Shown: positions 25,590 to 33,108 of the stretch, one piece after another
How positions within the stretch are numbered: the stretch's first letter is position 1
How the letters are laid out: every line of letters begins with the position of its first letter
Assembly: GCF_008806755.1 (NCBI RefSeq)
Contig: NZ_WAAU01000024.1
Span: 151,400 to 215,399 of the forward strand
Source of the DNA: Tenacibaculum aiptasiae
GTDB lineage: Bacteria; Bacteroidota; Bacteroidia; Flavobacteriales; Flavobacteriaceae
Length of the DNA: 64,000 nucleotides
Direction of reading: 5' to 3'
Program-made: the position numbers and the translations under genes
The notes under the pieces: generated by a model
Database searches by the model: none
What the model was told of the DNA's origin: nothing
Seen by the model: only the letters and a program-made list of their open reading frames with translations

Positions 25590-26594
25590 TTATATACCTC
25601 CTGGTCCAGTTTGAGTAACCTGAGCTGTATTCATATTACCTTTTTGCAATACACATGAAGCATTACTACCTCCTTGTAAAGCAGTTTGATTTACTTGAGA
25701 ACGGTTTTGATTACCTAACTGATTTACTAAACTACAGTTATTTCCTCCTTGTGAATCTTGATCAACACATGATTTGTTATCATCTCCTACTTGGTTAACA
25801 GTAGAGATATTACAAACTGTTGGATCATCAGTAATTGTTACCTGAGTTTCTTCAGACTCATTATTATTACCTGTTTGATAAGCAGACGCATAGTTATGCG
25901 AACCTGTTTGATTTTGCTCTATAGAGTTACCATCTCCTACTTGATTAGCAAACGCCTCACTACCGCTAGACCCATTTGGTCCACTAGACTGGTCTTGAAC
26001 AACCGAATTGTTGTTACCCCATTGGTATAAAGCAGCTTTATTATTATCATATCGCTGTTTTTGAGAAGCCTTATTCCCATCTCCTACTTGCAAGGCATAT
26101 GTTAAGTTTCCTTCTGCATGCCCAACTCCTATATCTACTTTAGCATAGTTATCATTACCTCTTTGGAAAATACGAGATGTATTGTCATCACCGTATTGCT
26201 TAATATTTGCTCCGTTTCTTTGACCTCCTTGATCTGTTGAAGCTAAATTACCTGTTGGTGGCGCAACACTACCAGCAGTATTATTTTGTCTTATTAACGA
26301 CATATTACGGTGACCACTTTGAGTTGCTTTTGCCTCATTATTATCACCTACTTGCTGAATACTAACCTTATTCTTATCTGCTGGAATAAAGCCATCTGGA
26401 GCACAATCTGCTTGCACTACTTCACATTCTGGACATGTTGGCCTTTCTTGTAAAGGTCTCTCCATTGCATGCTCTGACACTCCAGCCTTTTTAGCTATAG
26501 CTCCTTCATTTCCTTGACTTGTTTGAACATTTCGAGCCTGCGAAAATGCCATACCTGTAGCTAAACATAAAGCTACTATTAATAATTTTTTCAT
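25590..26594 (-). CDS. csgA: Major curlin subunit, CsgA-like
   Basis: 334 aa with signal peptide (MKKLLIVALCLATGMAFSQ). About ten curlin repeats with Q-x-G-x-x-N cores: QQVGDNNEAKATQSGHRN, KQYGDDNTSRIFQRGNDN, LQVGDGNKASQ, YQWGNNNSVVQ, NQVGDGNSIEQNQTGSHN, YQTGNNN, NQVGDDNKSC, NQLGNQNRSQ and LQKGNMNTAQ. This is the amyloid fibre subunit. It is longer than E. coli CsgA (151 aa) and has cysteines: three after the signal peptide (PTCPECEVVQADC) and four within C-terminal repeats. First gene of the curli operon. Confidence 0.9.
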   Translation of the reverse strand: MKKLLIVALCLATGMAFSQARNVQTSQGNEGAIAKKAGVSEHAMERPLQERPTCPECEVVQADCAPDGFIPADKNKVSIQQVGDNNEAKATQSGHRNMSLIRQNNTAGSVAPPTGNLASTDQGGQRNGANIKQYGDDNTSRIFQRGNDNYAKVDIGVGHAEGNLTYALQVGDGNKASQKQRYDNNKAALYQWGNNNSVVQDQSSGPNGSSGSEAFANQVGDGNSIEQNQTGSHNYASAYQTGNNNESEETQVTITDDPTVCNISTVNQVGDDNKSCVDQDSQGGNNCSLVNQLGNQNRSQVNQTALQGGSNASCVLQKGNMNTAQVTQTGPGGI

Positions 26595-26950
26595 AATTAA
26601 TAATTTTAAAATACGTTAGTTAAATTTTTAACACACCATATTTATCCGCTACAAATAAGCTTATAACGATTATGGGGTGCTATTAAAATTGGGGTAGAAT
26701 AAAATTACTAGGGTAAAATGATATGACTGAGGTGTGTCATCTTTTCATTTTCATCAACCTATTATAATGTTATAAAGGTAGTACTAAAAACTATATATAG
26801 TTTGCGTGTTTAAACATAGCTAAGATACAAATTTTAACCTTTTATTAAAATAGTAATCAACAACATAGCTTTGTTTTTCGTTTTTCAAAAAATTAAAAAA
26901 ACAAGGAATTATAGGGGAAAGAAAGAGAATTTTTATTTTATAATTAGCAT
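26595..26950. promoter_or_regulatory. Upstream region of the curli operon
   Basis: About 350 bp without a gene. On the strand read by csgA, ACCC(C/T)A occurs three times (plus-strand TGGGGT at 26673 and 26690, TAGGGT at 26709), 17 and 19 bp apart, about 80-120 bp before the ATG. A tandem-binding regulator is possible. No convincing -7 element was found. Confidence 0.35.
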
Positions 26951-26977
26951 AAAAAAAAGGGGTTTTCCCCCTTTTTT
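26951..26977 (-). terminator. Terminator of glnN
   Basis: AAAAGGGG and CCCCcTTTT form a hairpin flanked by A and T runs, 32 bp after the glnN stop codon on the minus strand. Confidence 0.8.
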
Positions 26978-27008
26978 AAACAAGATATTTCTATAAATAC
27001 CATCGTAT

Positions 27009-29195
27009 TTATCTTGTAAAAAGTAATTCTCTATATTTAGCCAAGGGCCATAAATTATCATCTACCATTAGCTCTAATTTATCACAATGATAACGTACTT
27101 TATCAAAGTAAGGTTTTACTTTATTACAGTAATGGAATGCTTTTTTATCTGAATTACTCATCGCATTTCCTTTTTTTCTTTCTTCAATCATTAAACTTAC
27201 TAAATGATTTATTTTTTCAATATGCTCTGAAATTGACTCAATAAGAGTCATTTGTTCCTTTGCTATTGTTTTAAAAGAAGTTCCATAAATTTCTTTTAAA
27301 CCTTTCACATTATCTACTAGAATATTTTGGTACTTAATTGCTGTTGGGACTACATGGTTTCTAGATATATCAGCCAATACTCTAGATTCTATTTGTAAAC
27401 GTAAACTATACTCTTCAATCTCTATTTCATAACGAGCCTTACATTCTACCTCATTCATTATACCCATTTCTTCATATAGCTGAATTGTAGGCTTTGATAT
27501 CTTAGCCTGTAATGCTTCTGGGGTAGTTTTGTGATTACTTAACTTTCTCTTTTTTGCTTCCGTTTCCCATTCTTTTCCATAACCATTCCCTTCAAAACGT
27601 ATATTTTTTGATGCTTTTATGTATTCTCTTAAAACATTAAAAATGGCATCATCTTTTTTTACTGAATGCTTATCTATATAAGCATCTACCTCTTTTTTAA
27701 ACTCGATTAATTGTTTTGCTACAATAGTATTCAATACAGTCATTGCATTAGCACAATTTGCTGTTGACCCTACTGCTCTGAATTCAAATTTATTTCCTGT
27801 AAACGCAAAAGGTGATGTTCTATTTCTATCTGTATTATCTAATAATATTTCTGGAATTTTCCCTACTACATTCAACTTTAAATCAGTCATTTCTTTAGGG
27901 GAAATTTTACCTTTAGTTACATTTTCTAATTCATCCAATACGGAAGATAATTGAGAACCTATAAAAACAGATATAATTGCTGGTGGTGCTTCATTTGCTC
28001 CTAAACGATGATCATTACTAGCACTTGCAATAGAAGCTCTCAATAACTCTTCATAATCATTTACCGCCTTTATTGTATTGATAAAAAAAGTTAAAAACTC
28101 CAAATTACGCATTGGTGTTTTTCCTGGACTTAATAGATTTACTCCTGTATTTGTAGCTAAAGACCAATTATTATGCTTTCCTGAACCATTTACCCCGTCA
28201 AATGGTTTTTCATGAAAAAGGACCTTGAAAGAATGTCTCTCCGCTACTTTTTTCATTACATCCATTAATAAAGAATTATGATCTACTGCTAAATTTGCTT
28301 CTTCAAAAATAGGAGCTAATTCAAATTGATTTGGAGCTACCTCATTATGACGTGTTTTTACAGGAATACCTAACACTAGACTCTCTTGTTCTAAATCACG
28401 CATAAAATTCAAGACACGTGTTGGAATAGTTCCAAAATAATGATCATCTAGTTGCTGTCCTTTTGCTGATGAATGCCCTAGCAATGTTCGCCCGGTTAAA
28501 CTAATATCTGGTCGTGATTTTGCCAAAGCCATATCTATTAAGAAATACTCTTGTTCCCAACCTAAAGTAGCGTTTACTTTATTTACATTTTTATCAAAAT
28601 ACTTTGCTACTGCTGTAGCAGCTTTATCTACTTCATGTAACGCTCTTAATAATGGAGTTTTATAATCTAACGCCTCTCCTGTATATGCTACAAAAACAGT
28701 TGGAATACATAAAGCTGTACCATAAATAAAAGCTGGCGAAGTTGGATCCCAAGCTGTATAACCACGTGCTTCAAATGTATTTCTAATTCCTCCATGTGGA
28801 AAACTAGAAGCATCTGGTTCTTGTTGTACTAATTGTCCTCCATCAAAACGCTCCATAGCTCCTCCTCCATCTATAGGTTCAAAAAAGGCGTCATGTTTTT
28901 CTGCGGTGGCTCCTGTTAATGGTTGAAACCAGTGTGTATAATGTGTGGCTCCTTTTGACAACGCCCATTCTTTCATACTAAGCGCAATCTGATCTGCAAT
29001 TCCTCTATCTATTTTAGCTCCTAGTTCAATTGCATTTTGAACTGCGTTATAGGCTTCTTTTGTCATGTGCTTACGCATAGCTTGCTCATTAAAAACATTT
29101 TGCGCAAATAACTCTGATCTTCTTCCTTTTTCTTCAACCAAAATTGGTTTTCTATGTAATGTTTGTTCTAAAGCTCTAAATCGGATAGTAGACAT
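27009..29195 (-). CDS. glnN: Glutamine synthetase type III
   Basis: 728 aa, the large GSIII form typical of Bacteroidota and some cyanobacteria, acting as a double-ring dodecamer that makes glutamine from glutamate, ammonia and ATP. Family motifs: KGATHYTHWFQPLTGATAEK, FEPIDGGGAMERFDGGQLVQ, GWEQEYFLIDMALAKSRPD, FHEKPFDGVNGSGKHNNWSL and NRTSPFAFTGNKFEFRAVGS. Divergent from a type II glutamine synthetase, with a shared regulatory region of 184 bp holding two matching inverted repeats. Confidence 0.97.
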   Translation of the reverse strand: MSTIRFRALEQTLHRKPILVEEKGRRSELFAQNVFNEQAMRKHMTKEAYNAVQNAIELGAKIDRGIADQIALSMKEWALSKGATHYTHWFQPLTGATAEKHDAFFEPIDGGGAMERFDGGQLVQQEPDASSFPHGGIRNTFEARGYTAWDPTSPAFIYGTALCIPTVFVAYTGEALDYKTPLLRALHEVDKAATAVAKYFDKNVNKVNATLGWEQEYFLIDMALAKSRPDISLTGRTLLGHSSAKGQQLDDHYFGTIPTRVLNFMRDLEQESLVLGIPVKTRHNEVAPNQFELAPIFEEANLAVDHNSLLMDVMKKVAERHSFKVLFHEKPFDGVNGSGKHNNWSLATNTGVNLLSPGKTPMRNLEFLTFFINTIKAVNDYEELLRASIASASNDHRLGANEAPPAIISVFIGSQLSSVLDELENVTKGKISPKEMTDLKLNVVGKIPEILLDNTDRNRTSPFAFTGNKFEFRAVGSTANCANAMTVLNTIVAKQLIEFKKEVDAYIDKHSVKKDDAIFNVLREYIKASKNIRFEGNGYGKEWETEAKKRKLSNHKTTPEALQAKISKPTIQLYEEMGIMNEVECKARYEIEIEEYSLRLQIESRVLADISRNHVVPTAIKYQNILVDNVKGLKEIYGTSFKTIAKEQMTLIESISEHIEKINHLVSLMIEERKKGNAMSNSDKKAFHYCNKVKPYFDKVRYHCDKLELMVDDNLWPLAKYRELLFTR

Positions 29196-29222
29196 TTTTC
29201 TTTTTTTACCATTAAATCACTT

Positions 29223-29230
29223 CAAAAATA
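29223..29230 (-). promoter_or_regulatory. -7 element of glnN
   Basis: TATTTTTG on the minus strand, a perfect TAnnTTTG match. Its centre is 29 bp from the centre of the ACCC-N12-GGGT box at 29246-29265. Confidence 0.6.
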
Positions 29231-29245
29231 TTAAAAATATATTTA

Positions 29246-29265
29246 ACCCTATTTTTTTGAGGGGT
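29246..29265. promoter_or_regulatory. ACCC-N12-GGGT box on the glnN side
   Basis: Inverted repeat ACCC (29246-29249) and GGGT (29262-29265) with a T-rich centre, 29 bp centre to centre from the glnN -7 element. It repeats at 29298-29317. Confidence 0.6.
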
Positions 29266-29297
29266 AAATTTAAATTAAGGTTAACATTTTTAAAAAC

Positions 29298-29317
29298 ACC
29301 CCTAAAAATTTTAGGGT
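29298..29317. promoter_or_regulatory. ACCC-N12-GGGT box on the glnII side
   Basis: ACCC (29298-29301) and GGGT (29314-29317); the inner CCCTAAAA and TTTTAGGG arms (29300-29316) are a perfect palindrome around one base. Its centre is 29 bp from the glnII -7 element and 52 bp (about five turns) from the other box. Confidence 0.65.
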
Positions 29318-29332
29318 ATAAAAAAAATAACA

Positions 29333-29340
29333 CATATTTG
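29333..29340 (+). promoter_or_regulatory. -7 element of glnII
   Basis: CATATTTG, one mismatch to TAnnTTTG, 39 bp before the ATG of the type II glutamine synthetase. Confidence 0.55.
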
Positions 29341-29379
29341 CATTGTAATTAATTCAAAAACAATAACAAAACAAAAATC

Positions 29380-30390
29380 ATGACTAGATCTAAACTAGAA
29401 TACATTTGGTTAGATGGATATTATCCAACTCAAAACATGCGTAGTAAAACTAAAGTTGTTGAAGATTTTAGTGGGAAATTAGAAGACTGCCCAATTTGGT
29501 CTTTTGACGGTTCATCTACAAGACAAGCTGAAGGAGGAGACTCTGATTGTTTATTAAAGCCTGTAGCTATTTATCCTGACCCAGCTCGTGAGAATGGATT
29601 TTTAGTAATGACTGAAGTATTAAATGCTGACGGAACTCCACACGTATCTAATGCTCGTGCTAAAATTGATGACGACGATAATGATTTTTGGTTTGGTTTT
29701 GAACAAGAGTATTTTATTATGGATACTCATACTCAATTACCTTTAGGATTTCCTATTGGAGGATACCCTGGACCTCAAGGAATGTACTACTGTTCTGTTG
29801 GTGGAAAAAACACACACGGACGTGATTTCGTAGAAGAGCATGCTGATTTATGTATTGCTGCTGGTTTAGTATTTGAAGGAATTAATCAAGAGGTAGCTTC
29901 AGGACAATGGGAGTTCCAATTATTCGCTAAAGGAGCTAAAAAAGCTGGTGATGAAATATGGGTAGCTCGTTATTTATTAGACAGATTAACTGAAAAGTAT
30001 GGATACTACATTGAATATCACCCTAAACCTGTAAAAGGTGACTGGAATGGTTCTGGTATGCATGCTAACTTTTCAAACACTTTATTAAGAACTTGTGGAA
30101 GCAAGGAAACTTATGAAAAAGTTTGTGAAGCTTTTAGACCTGTTGCTAAAGAACATATCGAGGTTTATGGAGAATATAACGATCAACGTTTAACTGGTTT
30201 ACACGAAACTGCTTCTATTAACGATTTCAGTTATGGTGTATCTGACCGTGGAGCTTCAATTAGAATTCCAATTATTACCGTTGAGCAAGGCTGGAAAGGT
30301 TGGTTAGAAGATAGAAGACCTGCTTCTAATGCTGATCCATACAAAGTAGCTGGTAGAATTATCGATACTGTAAAAAGCGCAAAAATCTAA
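29380..30390 (+). CDS. glnII: Glutamine synthetase type II (eukaryote-like)
   Basis: 336 aa, GSII length. Motifs: LEYIWLDGYYPTQNMRSKTK, WSFDGSSTRQAEGGDSDCLL, FGFEQEYFIMD, GVDRGASIRIP-like SDRGASIRIPI, and KGDWNGSGMHANFS for ATP and glutamate binding. Same reaction as the divergent GSIII. Having both side by side suggests either redundancy or use under different nitrogen states; the symmetrical operators argue for joint control. Confidence 0.95.
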   Translation: MTRSKLEYIWLDGYYPTQNMRSKTKVVEDFSGKLEDCPIWSFDGSSTRQAEGGDSDCLLKPVAIYPDPARENGFLVMTEVLNADGTPHVSNARAKIDDDDNDFWFGFEQEYFIMDTHTQLPLGFPIGGYPGPQGMYYCSVGGKNTHGRDFVEEHADLCIAAGLVFEGINQEVASGQWEFQLFAKGAKKAGDEIWVARYLLDRLTEKYGYYIEYHPKPVKGDWNGSGMHANFSNTLLRTCGSKETYEKVCEAFRPVAKEHIEVYGEYNDQRLTGLHETASINDFSYGVSDRGASIRIPIITVEQGWKGWLEDRRPASNADPYKVAGRIIDTVKSAKI

Positions 30391-30414
30391 TTAGATTTTT
30401 AGTTTTTGAATTCA

Positions 30415-30443
30415 TAAAAAATCCCGCAAATGCGGGATTTTAT
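30415..30443. terminator. Bidirectional terminator
   Basis: AAAATCCCGCA pairs with TGCGGGATTTT around a short loop. It separates the convergent glnII and antiporter genes. Confidence 0.9.
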
Positions 30444-30445
30444 TT

Positions 30446-31387
30446 TTATGCTAATGTTTGATATACAAAGAAAATATAAGCTCCTAGTAAAATGATCCCG
30501 TCTTTCCAATTCAAACGTAATTTCTTTGGAAAAAACACCAATGGTAAAACTATAAATGAAATAGCTAACATCCAATAGATATCATTGTTTATTAAACTTA
30601 AAGCGTCTGGTTTTACTTCAACAGGAGTTATCATTGCTGTAATTCCCAATACTGCCAAAATATTAAACACATTAGACCCTATTAAATTACCTAATGAAAT
30701 TGCTTTTTCCTTTTTTATAACTGCAATTATAGAAGCCGCTAACTCTGGTACACTAGTTCCTACTGAAACTACAGTTACACCAATTACTGCATCACTAACC
30801 CCCATATTCTTTGCTAAACTTACCGAACCATCTATTAAAAGTTCTGATCCACCCCATAATCCTAAACCTCCAATTACTAAGAATAGTACTATTTTATATA
30901 ATGGTAACTCTTCATCATCTTCTGGCATTTCATCTACTACTGCTGTCTTTTGAAAACGCAATAAGTAAATTAAAAATACAATTAGCATAGAAAATAAGAT
31001 TATCCCTTCATATTGCTGAATTATATTATCAAAAGCTATAAAAAAATACAATAATACAGAAGCAATCATCATTACTGGCCAATCCGTTTTATAGAAACTT
31101 CTTTCAACTTCAATTGTTGACAAAATAACTGTAATTCCTAATACCAAACCTATATTTGCAATATTGGAACCTATTACATTTCCAACTGCCAATCCAGTAG
31201 CACCTTCCAAAGCTGATTTTACGCTTACTATTAACTCTGGTGCTGAAGTCGCAAAAGAAACAACAGTCATACCAATAACTATTTTTGGTATGTTTAGCTT
31301 TAATGACAAACCTACTGCTGCTTTTAACAACCAATTTCCTCCAAGTACCAACAATAGTAATCCTAAGATTATATAAACTAAACTCAT
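30446..31387 (-). CDS. Calcium/sodium antiporter (CaCA family)
   Basis: 313 aa from ATG 31387, which starts directly with the first helix (MSLVYIILGLLLLVLGGNWL); an ATG 42 nt upstream adds a polar stretch not seen in the family. The two inverted alpha repeats of the NCX/YrbG type are plain: SFATSAPELIVSVKSA with GNVIGSNIANIGLVLG, and SVGTSVPELAASIIAV with GNLIGSNVFNILAVLG. About ten membrane helices. It exchanges Ca2+ for Na+ (or H+) across the inner membrane. Confidence 0.93.
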   Translation of the reverse strand: MSLVYIILGLLLLVLGGNWLLKAAVGLSLKLNIPKIVIGMTVVSFATSAPELIVSVKSALEGATGLAVGNVIGSNIANIGLVLGITVILSTIEVERSFYKTDWPVMMIASVLLYFFIAFDNIIQQYEGIILFSMLIVFLIYLLRFQKTAVVDEMPEDDEELPLYKIVLFLVIGGLGLWGGSELLIDGSVSLAKNMGVSDAVIGVTVVSVGTSVPELAASIIAVIKKEKAISLGNLIGSNVFNILAVLGITAMITPVEVKPDALSLINNDIYWMLAISFIVLPLVFFPKKLRLNWKDGIILLGAYIFFVYQTLA

Positions 31388-32337
31388 ATATTTTTTTTGC
31401 GAAGATAGCGCTTTGACTCGAAAATACACAAGCCCTAAACCCTCCTTGACAGCACTACCTTTTTTATACTTTTTAAACCCTCAAAAAATCAAAACCTAAA
31501 AAACAGCCTCTTTTCAATCTACATTTTCCTTTACTTTTTTAAAACAAGAAAAAAAAGCCCTTTATTTTATTACAATTTGAAACAATAAATAAATATTAAA
31601 ATTACAAATCAAAACTAAAATAAAGAAAAACAAATTTCAAACTTAAATCAAAATAACTTTTTAAACTTTAATTTAAAATTCAATTTGATTATTTCTTTTT
31701 AAAAGCTTTGGTGCTATAGTTTCCTTTCTCATATATTCGAAAAACAATTAAGAAATCAACTAATTAAACTAACCAAAAAAACACAAAAAACTAATGATTG
31801 TTATCACTTTAAAACTAATTATTATTGCTATAAAAATTGTTACTCTGATTACTCATTTATTCTTTTAATCAAAACTTAAAACCACAATATTATTTTTTAG
31901 GGAGTTTAAGTTCAGTAATAAATAAAGAAGAAAAATTACAAACCGATTTTAAAGTATTTTATATAAACCATAAAAACTGCTAAAAACATGAAGAAAAAGT
32001 AAAAACTTGTCTATGAAAAGATTTTAAATGCTATGAACATTTGTTATTGAAAAAGAAATTGGAACTGTTATGAAAAGAAAAAGTTAATTAGCACTGGTTT
32101 ACCCCCATAAAATAGGGATTAATAGGATTATAAAACTATTGTGGGGATTACCAGTCTAACCAAAAAAGAACATTAGTAATTTATTTGAATACTTAACACC
32201 TATTAGGTGCATTACTAAAAATTGATAAAAAAGAAAAAGTAAAACAACTACCTAACAATTCCTAGGGAATGAATTGATTCATTCCCTAGAATAAAACTAA
32301 TTTTTTTTCAGTATTTTTGATACACAATCAACTTACA
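31388..32337. other. Long AT-rich intergenic region
   Basis: 950 bp without a supported gene, extremely A+T rich with homopolymer runs. Near its right end it holds nested inverted repeats (32173-32218) and a perfect 12-bp hairpin (32262-32289). A 24-codon hydrophobic open frame at 31794-31868 is too short to support. Confidence 0.5.
32173..32289. other. Nested inverted repeats, possible structured RNA or terminator
   Basis: TTAGTAAT (32173-32180) pairs with ATTACTAA (32211-32218), enclosing CACCTATTAGGTG (32197-32209), itself a hairpin. Then CTAGGGAATGAA (32262-32273) pairs perfectly with TTCATTCCCTAG (32278-32289); a T run follows at 32301. Confidence 0.5.
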
Positions 32338-32490
32338 ATGAAAAAACTAATATTTAAATTTTTAGCCAAACTTAACAAAGCTCTTTTACCTTCTTTTACT
32401 AAAAAAGAACTGGATATTTCTAAGGCATCAAAATTTCAATTAGCAATTATCGGATGGCGTGCCTTTGTTACAATAAACTCGTTGGATTAA
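32338..32490 (+). CDS. Conserved small flavobacterial protein
   Basis: 50 aa, basic: MKKLIFKFLAKLNKALLPSF, then a TKKELDISKASKFQ segment and an ending WRAFVTINSLD. I recognise the pattern from small flavobacterial proteins, sometimes annotated loosely as SsrA-binding-like, but know no function. It lies 13 nt upstream of the DUF2007 gene, probably co-transcribed with it. Confidence 0.65.
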   Translation: MKKLIFKFLAKLNKALLPSFTKKELDISKASKFQLAIIGWRAFVTINSLD

Positions 32491-32503
32491 AATTTTTATT
32501 ATT

Positions 32504-32731
32504 ATGAAAGAACATATAAAGGTTTACACAGGAACTTCTATCTTAATTAACAGACTTGCTTACTTACTTGACCAAGCTAAAATAGCAACTTTAATAAAAG
32601 ACGATAAAGAATCTGGAAGACTTGCTGGTTTTGGAACTACTGGAGCTTCAAGCGATTTATTTATCTATAAATCTGATTTTGAGGATGCCCAAAAAATAAT
32701 TCATGACTTTAACGAAGAAGTAAATTCATAG
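32504..32731 (+). CDS. DUF2007 family protein
   Basis: 75 aa beginning KVYTGTSILINRLAYLLDQAKIAT and ending FEDAQKIIHDFNEE, the short ferredoxin-like fold of DUF2007, sometimes called putative signal-transducing protein or PII-like. Soluble, cytoplasmic, function unknown. Last chromosomal gene before tRNA-Arg. Confidence 0.8.
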   Translation: MKEHIKVYTGTSILINRLAYLLDQAKIATLIKDDKESGRLAGFGTTGASSDLFIYKSDFEDAQKIIHDFNEEVNS

Positions 32732-32789
32732 GTCAAATAAAAAATCAAAAAAAACTGTTTTTTTATTTTTTAGAATTAAAAAACATTCA

Positions 32790-32797
32790 TATATTTG
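32790..32797 (+). promoter_or_regulatory. -7 element of tRNA-Arg
   Basis: TATATTTG, a perfect TAnnTTTG match, 13 bp before the tRNA. Confidence 0.6.
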
Positions 32798-32809
32798 CAC
32801 CCGCAAAAC

Positions 32810-32883
32810 GGCCTCGTGGCGCAACTGAATAGCGCACTTGATTACGGCTCAAGAGGTTACAGGTTTGAATCCTGTCGAGGTCA
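32810..32883 (+). tRNA. tRNA-Arg(ACG)
   Basis: 74 nt. Acceptor stem GGCCTCG pairs with CGAGGTC (one G-T pair), discriminator A at 32883, CCA not encoded. Anticodon arm CTTGA-TTACGGC-TCAAG gives anticodon ACG. The T arm is ACAGG-TTTGAAT-CCTGT. The 3' part from 32862 on is the integration site of the genomic island and remains intact. Confidence 0.93.
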
Positions 32884-32884
32884 C
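32862..32884 (+). repeat. attL: left copy of the 23-bp direct repeat
   Basis: The T arm, acceptor end and one further base of tRNA-Arg, 23 bp, recur exactly at 51324-51346. Integration at this site regenerates the tRNA. Confidence 0.85.
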
Positions 32885-32907
32885 TATTTAAAGCTCTAAA
32901 ACAGAGC

Positions 32908-32943
32908 AAAAAACCTTGCTTAATCTACGATTAGCAAGGTTTT
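32908..32943 (+). terminator. Hairpin after tRNA-Arg
   Basis: AAAACCTTGCT pairs with GCAAGGTTTT across the loop region containing AATC/GATT. A hairpin of similar size but different sequence follows attR at 51370-51404, the presumed original tRNA terminator. Confidence 0.65.
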
Positions 32944-32995
32944 CTTGGTTTTGAGACCCACATAAGATTTGACACAATTTGATTTGATATGTTTG

Positions 32996-33042
32996 CAAAG
33001 TGTCAACATTTAGACACAACTGTCAACACTGTTGACACTTTG
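32996..33042. promoter_or_regulatory. Inverted repeat upstream of the integrase gene
   Basis: CAAAGTGTCAAC (32996-33007) and GTTGACACTTTG (33031-33042) are perfect 12-bp arms; a further TGTCAAC lies at 33021-33027. Likely operator or recombinase arm site, 67 bp before the integrase ATG. Confidence 0.6.
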
Positions 33043-33108
33043 AACAAATGATGTATAGTTGATTTGGCTTTCATGTAAGACGAAATGTTTAACATAAAAC
33101 TATCAACC

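Noticed and set aside
26673-26714. Same regulator at the curli and gln promoters
   Set aside because: Both contain ACCC/GGGT elements, but at the curli promoter they are direct repeats at 17-19 bp and at gln they are inverted with N12, so they need not be related.
31794-31868. 24-aa hydrophobic open frame resembling a type I toxin peptide
   Set aside because: Too short and too AT-biased to distinguish from chance; no antisense promoter or repeat partner was seen.
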